A stretch of 64,000 nt of DNA from Hedera helix (taxonomy: Eukaryota > Streptophyta > Magnoliopsida > Apiales > Araliaceae), in NCBI GenBank assembly GCA_947179155.2, contig OX359270.1, forward strand, positions 26,375,556-26,439,555, given 5' to 3'. Made by a program: the position numbers and the translations under genes. The notes below the pieces were generated by a model, which saw only the letters and a list, made by a program, of their open reading frames with translations, ran no database searches and was not told the DNA's origin. The first letter of the stretch is position 1. Each line of letters starts with the position of its first letter. Of this stretch, positions 10,977 to 22,799 are shown one piece after another.

Positions 10977-11485
10977 AAAATACCAAATCATACTTAATAT
11001 GTGTTTGATAATTATTTCGCACATATGAATTAGAACTAAGGAAATACATTTATGTGATTTATAAATTAAATAAAGGAAATTGATTTTTTACAAGTAAAAT
11101 TTAATATTTTCACAAGGTCTCTCTCACATGAATGTGAGATCCATCTACTATTCATATGAGAGAGACTTTTTGGAACAATCACTTTTACTTGTGGAACTAT
11201 CAATTTCCTAAATAAATAATGATAGATATATAATACACTATTAATGAAACTATTATCAGTGTAGGAAGTCAAAATACCAAATCCTACTTAATATTTGTTT
11301 GATAATTATTTCTCACCTATGAATTAGAATTAAGGAAATACACCTATGTGATTAATAAAATTAAATAAATAATGATATATATATATAATACACTATTAGT
11401 GAAACTATTATGATCAGTGAAACTATTATGATCAGTGTAGGAAGTTAAAATACAAAATCCTACTTGATATGTTGTATACTAGTTA
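10977..11485 (+). repeat. Tandem duplication, two copies plus a partial third
   Basis: Copy 1 begins near 10977 (AAAATACCAAATCATACTTA), copy 2 near 11271 (AAAATACCAAATCCTACTTA), and a partial third near 11448. Copies share the TTTGATAATTATTTC and AATACACTATTA blocks. Copy 1 is longer because it holds a MITE. Inside copy 2 an 18-bp unit, GTGAAACTATTATGATCA, is itself doubled near 11398-11433. Confidence 0.8.
11075..11208. mobile_element. Foldback MITE, 134 bp, with 8-bp target duplication
   Basis: The ends are GGAAATTGATTTTTTACAAG and its near inverse, giving terminal inverted repeats of about 25 bp. The inner part also folds back (GTCTCTCTCACATGAAT against ATTCATATGAGAGAGAC). It is flanked by TAAATAAA at 11067-11074 and 11209-11216. 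The neighbouring tandem copy has the unoccupied site with one TAAATAAA, confirming both borders. The 8-bp duplication suggests mobilisation by a hAT-type transposase. Confidence 0.9.
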
Positions 11486-11529
11486 TTATACAAATTTTAT
11501 TATGCATAGTTATTATGTTTTTTAATACA

Positions 11530-13069
11530 ATTTAATGAACTATATGGCACTATGCTAATACTTCATCTTCATACTTCCTTATGCTAAATGGCACTAACAC
11601 CTGCTTAGTCACGTTAATTTTTCCAATACCATTAAGCCATTATAACTTGTATGGTTGAGAATGTTTGATCGTCAATAGACTCAACTTCTCCCCCATGAGG
11701 GTACTCGTAATGTTCGTACAACTTCCTCCATCAATCACCACGCTATAAATTTTCTCTTGAACAAGACACCTTGTATGGAAAAGATTATCTCGCTGCACAC
11801 TATCATCTTCTTTAAATTGCATATACTAAGAGTTCTTTTAGTCATCAACATCCTTCCCGCTACAATATCCATCTCTTCATCTGCATCTTCTAATGGTGGC
11901 ATAGAATCATCATTGCTAACCTGCTCCTCAGTCTCCACTTCTCCATCATCACGCATAAGCATGACTCAAAATATGTCCCTTGCCTTGACATTTAAAACAT
12001 ACAATGTCATGATTTCTATTTGAAGAAGATTCATTTTTACCTTGAATTCTCCCGATTGGATGTTTCTTGCTTTGGCTCAATTTTGGATTTTCTCATGACT
12101 CGTTTCTCCTCCTTTTTCGGAACATTGGGTTTTCAAGATGAACCTGTAGGGGAAATTGATCTTTGGTCACCTCTCCTATTAAGTTGTTTCTCGATCTTGA
12201 TTGCCATATGTACCATATCCTCAATCACCACATAATATTATCGCTCCACTAAATCAACAACCTCCCAATTCAATCATGTGAAAAACCTTGCCATCGTTGC
12301 CTCGTGATCCTCCACTATATTCGCTCGAGCCATCATAACATTCATCTCCTTGTGGTAGTCCTCCACGCTTCGACTTCCTTGGTTGAGAGTTTGCAAGCTC
12401 CTATAACGATCTCGATGGTAGTGACTTGGAACAAATTGCTTCTTCATTACTGTCTTCATTTCCTCCCAAGTCTCAATTTGTCGATCTCCACACCTCCTCC
12501 AGCTAGTCTTCAATTGATCCCACCAAGTGACTGCATAATCAGTAAATTTCGTGGTTTCCAATTGAACTTTCTTGCGCTCCGAATAGTTGTAACAATAGAA
12601 CACCTACTCTACCTTCTTTTCTCACTCAAGATATGCCTTAGGATAACTTCTTCCTTGAAATGATGAAATCTTTAACTTGATACTACCTAAATTGTCATCT
12701 TCCTAATTCTTATCTCCTCTAATCCCCCTATCTTCTCTATCCATTCTATTCCTATTATCCCCATGTCTTCTCCGAAGGTTTATATCATAATCTTCCTCCT
12801 CATTAAATCCTCTTCCAAAAGGCTCCTCATTATCATCCTTGTTCTTCCGTTGATGTGTCTTCTCCTTCTTTTGCGAGCCCATAAAGATTTGTGATTGCTC
12901 TTTTTGAGTGATTTTCAACCTCTCAAATTTATTTTCAAATTGATCCATCTTTCGAAATATTTGCTATATCACTCATTTAATAGCATTCATCCCAAACTCG
13001 GTATCCACCTTTGGATCCTCCACAAATGAACCCTCTCCAAATAAACCCTTATCGTTTATACTAGACATG
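11530..13069 (-). pseudogene. Ty3/gypsy gag and protease region, truncated and broken
   Basis: Read from 13069 downwards: an N-terminal Met and acidic region, a charged Arg-rich stretch (12703-12948), a retrotransposon gag domain (12274-12603; AVTWWDQLK and QFVPSHYHRDRYRSL), then a protease-like part (11640-11822) with VIDGGSCTNITS, followed by QVLVPFSIRKYEDEV before the similarity ends near 11530. Gag packages RNA; the protease would cut the polyprotein. Frameshifts and stops separate the pieces, and the RT, RNase H and integrase are missing on this side. The gag type suggests a chromovirus-like gypsy. Confidence 0.75.
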
Positions 13070-13559
13070 ATTAGCTGCAAAACAACGGTTAGTAGTAAAA
13101 AAATTCCTCACCACTCCCTTACGTGTTTCGCTCTATACAATGAACACTCGTGTATCACTCTATAGGCTTTTACCCTCAATTAGTTTCACACCTCTTGCCT
13201 TTTACCACTCAATATTATCTCTTATAAGTTCTTTTTGAATTTACCAAACACAATCAAAGTATATATCAATCTAATAAGAACTATCAAGAATAATAAATAG
13301 CAAAGTATGACAATTTTGTTACTAACAAAATTCATGAGTTATTCGCTTTTGAATGCGTCTTGAACTTCTTGGAATTCCTTGATCTTCATAGATTGAACTT
13401 GATTAAAGGCTTAAAATTTGCAAACTTACAAGAATTTAATAATAGCAAATATTTATCTAAATAAATATACTATTTTTTTTGTACACTTTTTTTTTCGCAA
13501 ACAAATAATCAACTAGAACAAGAAAAGTAAAGATAGATAACACACTATATGAACGTAGC

Positions 13560-14300
13560 TCTGATGACAACTAATAAGGTCCATGGTATGCTTGTGTAAG
13601 GTGAATGTTGCTTGGATCATTTTCTAGAAAAGTTGTTTGGTGAAACACTCACAACACTTCAACCCGTCACTTATATGAAAGTGAGAACCTTGGAACAATT
13701 GCTTGTGTAAGGAAAAGCTGCATTGAATGGAACACCAACGACACCTCAACCCATTTTCTATATGTAGAAAAGAACCTTGGTACAATCGATGATTGATGTA
13801 TAGTAGAAGACGCCACAATCAATTATGTGTTATTGATTAATAAGTCAAATTGAATCTCAAGAATATTAATAAACACTTAGAGATTCTCAAAGAGCTGAAA
13901 AAGATAAAGAATTAATCTCACGAGAATTTAATTGATGAATAAAAGTGATGTTTACAAAAGCCTTTGATGTCTAATTATACTAATTCTATGAAATCATAAT
14001 CATCCAATCAATAAGAAGCATCATTACATAAGAAACCTAATTAAATAAGGAAATAAATATCCTAAAATATGCTGAAAATTTCAAAAAACATGTCAAAATA
14101 AAAAACTGAATTCGCTTTAATGCACTAGGGCACATGATTCTAGTTCATTTTATGCGCCGGGGTGTATAGCCCTCTGCCCTACTTCTCCAGGGCGCAAACT
14201 TCAACCATTAGGGTGAGAACCTCTCTGTTGTTGTGCGCTGGGGTGCATGTTTCCTTTGCAAATTTGTGCATCGGGGCGCATGACTGAAATTTCACCTTTG
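13560..14300 (-). mobile_element. LTR-like segment between two gypsy coding pieces
   Basis: This non-coding block lies between the C-terminal pol piece (14308-14575) and the gag leader (13070-13560), all on the minus strand. Next to 13570 the minus strand reads TGTCATCAGAGC, a decayed match to the methionine-tRNA primer site TGGTATCAGAGC, which would mark the LTR 3' edge. At 14120-14290 a short G/C-rich motif (GCGCCGGGGTG, GCGCTGGGGTG, GCATCGGGGCG) recurs. Borders are approximate. Confidence 0.5.
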
Positions 14301-14307
14301 ACTAATT

Positions 14308-14575
14308 TTAACTTTCTTGGTTTTGCCTTAGACTTGTTTTCAACACTTGAATTATCTTAGGAACTTCTCCATGTCTTGAATTACTTGCAATTTCTCTAGC
14401 CCACACTTCTTGAATTAATCCCATAAGTCCTCCATCGAATCTTTTAGCTCGTGCTCGCGTAATCAGTCCAACTGGAACTTGAACTGGATCTCCCCAAGTT
14501 TTGACTCCTTGACTCCCATCCAAGACAATCATGTCCTCATAAAAAATGTAAGGAGTCATATTATGACTAATAATT
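14308..14575 (-). pseudogene. C-terminal end of a gypsy polyprotein
   Basis: The open frame carries QVPVGLITRARAKRFDGGLM and GLIQEVWA, the usual last segment of a plant gypsy gag-pol polyprotein after integrase. It lies upstream (minus-strand sense) of the LTR-like block at 13560-14300, as the 3' end of an element should. Everything N-terminal has been lost at about 14575, where another LTR-like block begins. Confidence 0.65.
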
Positions 14576-14589
14576 ATGTCGATACTTAA

Positions 14590-15950
14590 AAATTATGTTG
14601 GTCATACGAAGGACGCAAAATTAGCGTAAACAATAAGAAGCGAAACAGGCAAGTCGTTTTACTTTTATGCACTTTGTGCAGTAACGTGCTTTTAAACTAT
14701 TTAAATTATGCAGTTATTATTCTATGAAATGATTATTAAAATGAGTCAATGCTATTTATTTCGGCATGACTAGATTTTTGGGCAAGTTAACTTACTCTTT
14801 TGCACTCCATGCAATAATGTACTTTTAAATGTTGAATTTCATTTGATTTATGATGTTCATTATTATGAAATGTTTATTAATATGAGTTAATGCTAATTGA
14901 TTAAGCTTAACCAGATTTTTGGAGCAAGTTTCCTTAAGCATTCGAGTTTACTAAAATTCTGCAATTTAATGCAAACTCTTGTGATTGATCTAAGACATTA
15001 ATGTTTTTGAAATATATGAAATGTTCTTAAAACTCATACTTATGGTAAGTTCGATAAACGAATGTTGTAGTATGTTATCAGATAGTAGTATTGTTGGTAG
15101 TGTCTAGAAAGTTATGTCAAGAAAAAGGGTTACTTAATTGCACACTGTTTATACAAAAGGCACCCTCTTTTTTGGGAACAATCTAGTTATCAGTATTGTG
15201 AGTCTATAATATCTATACTCTTGTTTTATGAAAAGAGTTTGCTTAGGAAATGAGTTAAATGTCATTCGATTCGTCTTAACTCAAATACTAAGTTATTCTG
15301 CTTGGAATAATTATTTTGTTGAAATATTGAATTATTATAATTCTTTATCTGAGATAGTATAAGTTGTAATCCCAATCTAAAAGTAATTTGGTGCGGACTT
15401 TAAAGTTAAAACTAGGTTGAACAAACCCTTATAAAATTAGGGGATATTTGATTGTTGATGAAACCGACTATCAAACCTATAAGTTATGCATAATATAGGG
15501 TACAATAGGCTGATCCCCTAAAATACTTACCGAGAGTGTTTTCAGTCTTTGTGAATGGTAAACATTATGTATGTTTACAGTAGAATAACTGTTAAACCTC
15601 GTAAAGAGTTCATGATCCTTTATGACCACTCAACATAAATGTTAAAGATTTGAAATTTAGGAATCCTTTTATTTCTCGATTATTCATACTGCTTCACAAT
15701 TATATTTGAAAATTGTTCAAGATCTATGGAAGGTTTTTCTTCTATTTGTAAGTATTATTAAAATGTTTTTAGATTTGTTGAGCAATTAATGCTCATTCTT
15801 GCAAATATTTTTAATTTGCAGCTAAGGAAGAAAAACCAGAAGAGTCTGGCAGTAGAGGAAAGAAGAGTAATTAGATTCAAAAACATGTTATTATTGTCTT
15901 CTTTATTTGTAATAAGAACTTAAGTTGTAATGACTTTGGAAATATAAGAT
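14590..15950 (+). mobile_element. LTR-like block of a gypsy element (+)
   Basis: Non-coding. The stretch ATATAGGGTACAATAGGCTG (about 15495) and the TTGAGCAATTAATGCTCATT region (about 15778) are homologous to matching places in the LTR-like blocks at 36060-38917 (+) and 17917-20960 (-), so it is a related LTR. It runs directly into a decayed pol at 15955, which suggests an internal deletion removed primer site, gag, protease and RT. The start is uncertain. Confidence 0.5.
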
Positions 15951-15954
15951 TATC

Positions 15955-17590
15955 TTTTTGGAAGCCAATGTAGTTGTAGATGCTCTAAATAGAAAGAGTA
16001 GAGATAAGTTGTTTGTATTGATAGATTAGGAGGAACTAGTGAAAGAGATGGCAGGAATGGAATTGGAGGTGAAAAGTCCAAAGAAATAGGAAGAGAAATT
16101 GTCAGGAACAGAGGCTAGTGCAACCTTATTAGACAAGGTAAGAGAGGCTCAAGACAAGGATGAAGAATGCATAAAAATAAAAGAATGGATGGCCGATGGT
16201 GAAGATGTCAAGTTCAAAGTTGATAGCAAATGACTACTAAGATTTGAAGGGCGAGTTTGGATGTCATTAGTACCCGAATTACGATATGAGATTTTACAAG
16301 AGGTCCACAGTACGAGATACTCGATACATCCGAGTAGTATGAAGATGTATCAAGATCTGCCTCGACATTTTTGGTAGCCGAATATAAAGAGGGAGGTTGC
16401 GAAATGCGTCAGTCGATGCCTAACTTAGTCAGTCGATGCGTGAGTTGTTACAGCCATTAGAAATTCCTGAATGGAAGTAGAAGCATATCATAATGGATTT
16501 TGTGGTAGGACTTCTAACAACTCGAAAAGTTTATGATGAAATATGGGTAATTGTAAATCGACTAACAAAGTCGGCGCACTTTTTGCCAATCAAAATCAGA
16601 TTTAATTTGGATCAATTGGCCAAGTTGTACATCAATGATATAGTTTCAAGACATGAAGTGCTGGTGTCAATTGTGTTCGATAGAGATCTGTGCTTCACAT
16701 TAACTTTTTAGAGGAGTCTTCAAGAAAGAATGGGGATGTAGTTAAGGTTAAGTACCAAGTATCTTCCGCAGACTGATGAGCAAAGTGAAAGAACTATTTA
16801 GATGTTGGAAGACATGCTGAGAGCCTGTGTGATGGACTTCAAAGAAAGTTGGTAGGACGATCTACCTTTAGTAGAATTTGCGTATAATAACAGTTATCAT
16901 GCGAGTATAGTCATACCGCTTTACAAAGAACTGTATGGAAGAAAATGTAAAACACCCTTATGTTGGGATGGAGTAGGGAAACGTTGATTGTTGGGGCCAG
17001 AACTGGTTCAACAGATAGTAGAGATTATCAGAGTTAGAAGAGCTCTTCTGGTAGCAGCTCAGGATCAACAGAAGAAGTATGCGAATTTACATCGTCAGAA
17101 ATTAGACTTTAAAGTGGAAAATTTTGTGCTTTTGAAGGTGTCTCCCTGAAAATGGAAAATCAAATTTGGGAATAAAGAAAAATTAAGTCCGAGGTTTATA
17201 GGTCCACTTGAGATATTGAAAAAAGTACGTGAAGTAGCATATGAGGTAGCTCTACCTCCCAAACTAGAACATATTCATAATGTGTTTCGCGTATCAGTGT
17301 TGCAACTATACAAGCTTAATAAGCTACATAAGAACTTATAAGATACGTTATATCTTATGAGCCGATTCAAGTTGAGAAAAACTTATCATATGAAGAAATT
17401 CATATCCAAATATTAGATAAGAAAGAGCAAACTTTAAGAAATAAGGTTATACATTCTGTTAAAATACTTTGGAGGAACTACAACGCCGAATAAGCTACAT
17501 GAGAACTTGAAGAGAAGATGAGGAATAACTATCTGAATCTTTTTGAGTAACCTTGAATTTGTAATTTTGGGGATGAAATTCTTATAAGAG
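15955..17590 (+). pseudogene. Gypsy pol remnant: RNase H end, integrase, C-terminal domain
   Basis: Begins in the end of RNase H (VVVDALNRKSRDK). Continues through the integrase zinc-finger region (RYSIHPSSMKMYQDLPRHFW) and the integrase core (MDFVVGLLTTRKVYDEIWVI, then RLTKSAHFLP; later DEQSERT and FAYNNSYHASI). It ends with PLEILKKVREVAYEVALPP and HNVFRVSVLQLYK, typical of a chromovirus-type C-terminal region. More than ten in-frame stops are present, for example at 16027, 16231 and 16709. It is dead. A purine-rich tract (GAGGGAGGAAGAAAA, about 17588-17602) follows and would prime plus-strand synthesis. Confidence 0.75.
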
Positions 17591-17601
17591 GGAGGAAGAA
17601 A

Positions 17602-17916
17602 ATGTAATGACCATGAATTTTAGATCATATTGTAATTAAAATTAATAACTAGTTATCAATTAAGTAAATTTTGTGTACATAAAGTGTACTTGTGTGTGAT
17701 TGAAGGTGTAGATATATATGTGTGTATAAATTTTCATTTATTAAATGTGAAAAGTAAGAAGAAATAAAGAATGGAAGAATTAATTAAACAAGCCCAAGTC
17801 ATTGTGTGTGCTAAGGTTTGTAGTCAAACCAACTTATGGTAGTCTAAATATTTTTATATAATGCAAGTCTAATTAGATTATTTAATTAAACCAAGTGTGT
17901 CATTTAATGTGTTGGT
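17602..17916 (+). mobile_element. Start of a gypsy 3' LTR, truncated
   Basis: Directly after the purine-rich tract the sequence TGTAATGACCATG begins, the usual TGTAATGACC start of chromovirus-type LTRs. It breaks off at 17916, where an LTR in the opposite orientation starts. Confidence 0.5.
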
Positions 17917-20900
17917 GTGATGCCCCCAAATTCAGGTTCCATAACCTCGGGTTTGATGCTTATGAAACAACGTCATCAAACACATTCTATAATCTACAGC
18001 AGAATAAATAAACATACATTGTTCATTAAAAATGTACTTCTAGTCCCAAGGTCTATTAACCTTTACATAATATCAACATACACCTTAATTGTTCAAAAGG
18101 ATTTACATAACAAAATTATAAAACACAAAGTAAACAATATATATAGCTACACTATTCTTGAATTTTATTCTTGCCCTTGTTCTTCTTTGAGCTTTCTGGC
18201 TTGACTGAAAAGTAATGTGATATAGCAAGGGTGAGCAACTACTTTGCTCAGCAAGTTTAAATAAACAGAATCATATGAAAGGTATATCACGATTTAAAGA
18301 TATAACTTTTAAAGTTTTCATCAAGATATAACATATGTGAAGGAAAGAGAATCAAGTTCTAATTTAAAATGAATAACTGAATCCTTATTATTGAGGGGTC
18401 ACTAAAGACCAAGAACTAGTTAAGGCAAATCAAAATTTTATCAGACCCTTTCAGTATTTAGTATTCAAGGGGATCAACCTCTTCAACCTATATGTATATG
18501 CATAACATTTAGACATCTTGCGCAGGTTCGGTTTCTCGATATTAATCCCTTGATAGAGTTGTTCTTTCTCAGTCTTACTATAAGAGTCCGCACCAGCTAT
18601 TAGTTTGGATAAGCTTTAACAATATTCAAATTGAATTTAATCATGCAAGGTCTAGCTGAAACAATTAGTATAGACTACTTCTTAAACAATTCATGAATAA
18701 CAGAACTCTAGTGTTTCACAGACAAATAATGAAACAATTCTTTAAGTGCACCCAAGTGCGACTAGTAATATTGATGCAGATTAATTTTCAATAATTAACC
18801 CACATAACATGCTCAAAAAATAAATACAAGACTGGGTAAAGAAAACTTGTCTCGTCCGCGAATTACTGCTTAAAGTAAACTTATCTACTTCTTTTAGAAA
18901 CAACCTAACATTGATAAGGTTGACCTCCTAATTAGTAACACACGTTGACTTATATTAATAACTTTAAGTCATCTTAATTACTAACATTTAATCACATAAT
19001 CAAACATGAACACTTAGATATATTATCATCATTTGATAATATTTTAATCACTTAATAAAAATATTCACCATTTGATATCCTTTAAACTCTTGTCTAATAT
19101 TATTAATCATTTAATAATATTTTATTAAGTTTCTAATATTATTAATCATTTAATAATATTTTATTCAGTTTTTAATATTATTAATCATTTAATAATATTT
19201 GATTTATTTTCTAATATTATTAATTATTTAATAATATTTTATTAATTTCATAATATTTAATTTTTTACAAATTATTAAATCATTTTAATGTCATTCATAA
19301 TGATTAAGTGTTATATTACTTCAAAATTATTTAAATTGATTTTGAATCAATTTATTATTATATTATTAAATAAGAAACATTTATTCAACTATTAGCCAAA
19401 CACTATTAAATAATTTAATTTAATTATTTTAAATTCATATATTTCAATTCATTTAATAACCAAATCATGCCATTACTATAATACATATATAAAAATGACT
19501 AAATTACCCTTGATTAGTCTTATTAACTTATTTTAACACATATTAGTCCATAAAATTATATTTCATAATTTTATGACTTAATTTACATTAATTTTTTTAA
19601 TCCTTCCTAACCCAATTGTATTTATAAAAAATACCTAACTGACTTATTATTTTTATATCACCTGGATATCTTTAGTATCATATATTTGACAGATAAAATA
19701 ATTTTCCTGTAATTTTCCAAGTAGTAACTTTTATAAAATAATATATGTACCTCATAATGAAATGAAATTTACATAATGACTACATCTCAACACGTATTGC
19801 TTCCACAAAAAATTTCATAATTTTTTGAGCTATATAACTCAAGTTATAACAGTTTTGTTTTAAAATCGTAAAATGTTTACTGGGTCATATCTCACTCATC
19901 CGACGTCGGAATAAGTTCATTTTTGGACAGTGACCGCTTTATACCATATATTATCAAGAATAAAATGGCCAGAAATTTTGACATAAGATAAGTGGCCAAA
20001 ATAGTCCCTTTTAAAATATGGACAATAGGTTTTTTGGAAAACTTCCGGCAAGAACTGTTTTACAAGAAATATTACTATGGATAGCTCATTTAATATTTTC
20101 AGTCGTTCCACTTGAAAAAGTTTCATATCTCATAGTCTTACCATCCAAAATTTACGGATCTTGAACATGAGCTACAAAACGTAAACAGTAACTTAGGGAA
20201 TCGGACTATTCTGTTTAGCGTTTTTCGGTAAAGTTGATTTCATTCATTTGATCAACTTTTTCGTTACTAATGCATATAAAAACTCATGTTACACCCATGC
20301 AATCTTAGATCTACAACTTTATCATAGATCTAAGATTAGAGAGTTTTGAAAAATGAGTTTTGACCATCAAAATATATTTTGACCATTAAAAATAGTTTTC
20401 AAACACATGCATGAATATATACACATCGTACACATACATCAAAACTCCATCCTTATACCTTCAAAACCCTACATGGTTTCCTCAACATATAAATCTCCTA
20501 CAACCAACCATAGAAAAGACATTTAAAAGAAATTTTAACTATAGAAAAGTAAAAAAATATAAAGATAGAACACTTTTAAACCTTGATGATCTAGATGTTC
20601 TTATTCTTTTCCTTCCAAAATATGATATGAGACTAGATGTCATGCACATTTACCCTCCTTGTTCAACCCAAAATGTTGTAGTATTCAAGTTCACTAAGTT
20701 TTTCTCTAAAAAACACTTAAGAACTTAAGAACACTCTTGCTTTCTCTAGACAACTCTCTCTCTTTTCTCTAGCTTTTGCTCTCACTTAGAACTAATGAAA
20801 TGAAATAAAATGGAGAGAGTGAGAGTGATAGAACAATTAACTAGTGAAATAACTTACTTACAAAATGTGTAAGTACACATATCAAGTGCACCTCAAATAG

Positions 20901-20960
20901 GCCTACTAGCATGCATTACGGAAGAGATTTGTAGGTTGGTCTTCTTAAGACATGATTGGA
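17917..20960 (-). mobile_element. Long LTR-like block (-), related to 36060-38917
   Basis: Read on the minus strand this ends in CCTGAATTTGGGGGCATCA at 17917, matching the plus-strand end CCCGAATTTGGGGGCGTCA at 38917. Homology between the blocks continues through TTGCTCACCCTTGCTATATCA (here 18215-18240 inverted), the GGGTACAAGAGGCTAATCCCC region, a 39-bp AT-rich tandem array, and a transcribed-leader-like region near 20600-20800. No coding sequence was found. The outer start is obscured by the copia insertion at 21035. Confidence 0.6.
19095..19265 (-). repeat. 39-bp AT-rich tandem repeat, about four copies
   Basis: The unit contains AATATTATTAATCATTTAAT and recurs every 39 bp. The same unit, inverted and in more copies, is at 37430-37710. 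Confidence 0.8.
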
Positions 20961-21034
20961 GCATTGCACCCCCATGCACTTTTATTTTATCTTAATTTTT
21001 GCTTTTCTTTTATTGCTTAATTGATAATATATAT

Positions 21035-22590
21035 TGTTAGTTCTCAATGACACGAAAGATATCTAGAAGGGGGGGGGGGGGGGGGAGGTGAATAGATTCT
21101 TTAATACTTTTTTCTTATTTTGGTTTTAAGAAAGAATGGATTATTAATCAAATAGTTTAGCACAGCGGAATATGATTTAGTTACCTTTTCTTTAAAATGT
21201 TAATGTAATAATTCAATAAGCAGATATAGCAGTTAATAAACACAAGATGAAAGACACCAGATTTTAAGTGGTTTAGAGTTCACAAGACTCCTACTCCATT
21301 GTTCTGCTCCTTGAGCAGCAAATCCACTAAGGATACTATTACAATTTTTGAATCACTAAGATTCCTTCAAGACCAGCAGTCTTGGAACTCTAGTTCACTA
21401 AGAACTATTTAAGTCCAACAGACTTGGATACTCTAGTTCACTAAGAACTCTTATCATGAGTAGTGATGGTTTTGGTGTACTACTAAGTTGCGTTTAACAT
21501 AAGTTTCTGAAGAACTTAGTAGCGAGGCAAGATTCTTTTCAGTTTGATCATTTTGAACTCTTGCGTATATCTTTCTTTCTTGTGTAATACTTCCTTTTTT
21601 TTAGTATTGAATCTGGGTTTCTTATATAGAAGCTTTAGATTTCTTCCAGTTTGAAATTTGCTCTTTTCTTTAATTTCTGTCTGTTACCTCACAATATAGA
21701 GCTATTGAATATTATATTCATTTAGCTCATTAATGCTCTGATGAGGTATTAATTGACCTGCAAATACTGTCCAAAAAAGTGTTTCCTTTTTTCTTGGGAC
21801 AAGACATGACAGTCGTAGGTTTTTACCAACTTTCATAGAGTCGTTTGGTCTTCTATAGAAATATGACTGATAGGACACCATCTTCTAATTTTACTACCTT
21901 AAAAGTCTTTTCTCTGTTGCATATCATGCTTTGGTCAGTCCTCTGATATTTCTGACTTTAGGCTCTTGGTAGAGGTTTATTTGACACATTGATGCAGATT
22001 GTTCTTCTTAACGAAGTTGCTTCTGTCTTATAGGACAAGAGAAGTGTCATAAGAACTTTTAGGTTTTTGATCGTAGTGTTGCTTACATGTCTCTTGTTTG
22101 CTTATTTCTACGATAGAGTTTTACTCTACGGCTACTCTGTTGGTCGTAGAGTCCGTTCTACGCTTGGGCTTCTTCCTTGATCGTAGCATTTTCCTGGTAT
22201 AGAATCGTAGAGTCCACTCTATGAACAGACTTAGTCGTTGAGTCTTCTTTGTACGAAGTTGTAGAGTCCACTCTACGCACATACTGAATCGTTGAGTCTT
22301 CTTTGCTTGGAGTCGTAGAGTCCATTCTACGATCAGACTGACTAAACAGATATAGCATAAGATCAACCTAATAAATTTGATCCTATCTAACTAAGTCCTT
22401 TGTACATCATAAACAATCAAAGGACTTTACAACTCAATACATTCATATACAAAAGATCAACCTAACAATTTTGATCTTATCTAACTAAGTCCTTGTACAT
22501 CATACACAATCAAAGGACTTTACAACTCTACTATTGAATGCATTTAGCACCTTAGATCTTATCATCAAATCAAAAATGCAATGTTCAACA
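21035..22590 (-). repeat. Copia 3' LTR
   Basis: On the plus strand it begins TGTTAGTTCTCAATGAC and ends GCAATGTTCAACA, so in element sense TGTTGAACATT...ACTAACA. It contains a G homopolymer at 21070-21086 and palindromic 54-bp repeats (22142-22331). It differs from the other LTR at many positions, so the insertion is old compared with the gypsy at 39352. Confidence 0.9.
22142..22331 (-). repeat. 54-bp repeats with CGTAGAGT..ACTCTACG palindromes in the LTR
   Basis: The motif CGTAGAGTCCACTCTACG or a one- to two-base variant occurs at about 22143, 22206, 22260 and 22314; the last three are exactly 54 bp apart. Each is an inverted repeat with 8-nt arms. CGTTGAGTCTTC lies between them. The other LTR has the same array at about 34683-34876. 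Open frames across it are by-products of the repeat. Confidence 0.85.
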
Positions 22591-22605
22591 ATCTCCCCCA
22601 ATTTG
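22591..22605 (-). other. Copia polypurine tract
   Basis: The minus strand reads AAATTGGGGGAGAT directly before the 3' LTR, the usual plus-strand primer in copia elements. Confidence 0.75.
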
Positions 22606-22799
22606 ATGATGACAACATAAATAGCAGGACGTAATTTGAACAACTTAATTAGGCAAATGTATATGAGTAAGTGAATGCCTAACATACAGTGAGCAGCTGT
22701 ATTCTCTAATGAAAAAATATGAATTTTATTGATGTATAGTTAGTTGAACAATGAGTGTAAATAGAATACAAAACAAAACAAAACAAAACAAAAAACTTA

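Noticed and set aside
11640..12663. Plus-strand frames of 60-119 residues
   Set aside because: They are antisense shadows of the minus-strand gypsy gag and protease.
22121..22366. Repetitive 81- and 66-residue minus frames in the copia LTR (also 34666-34911)
   Set aside because: By-product of the 54-bp repeats; no start context and not conserved between the two LTRs.
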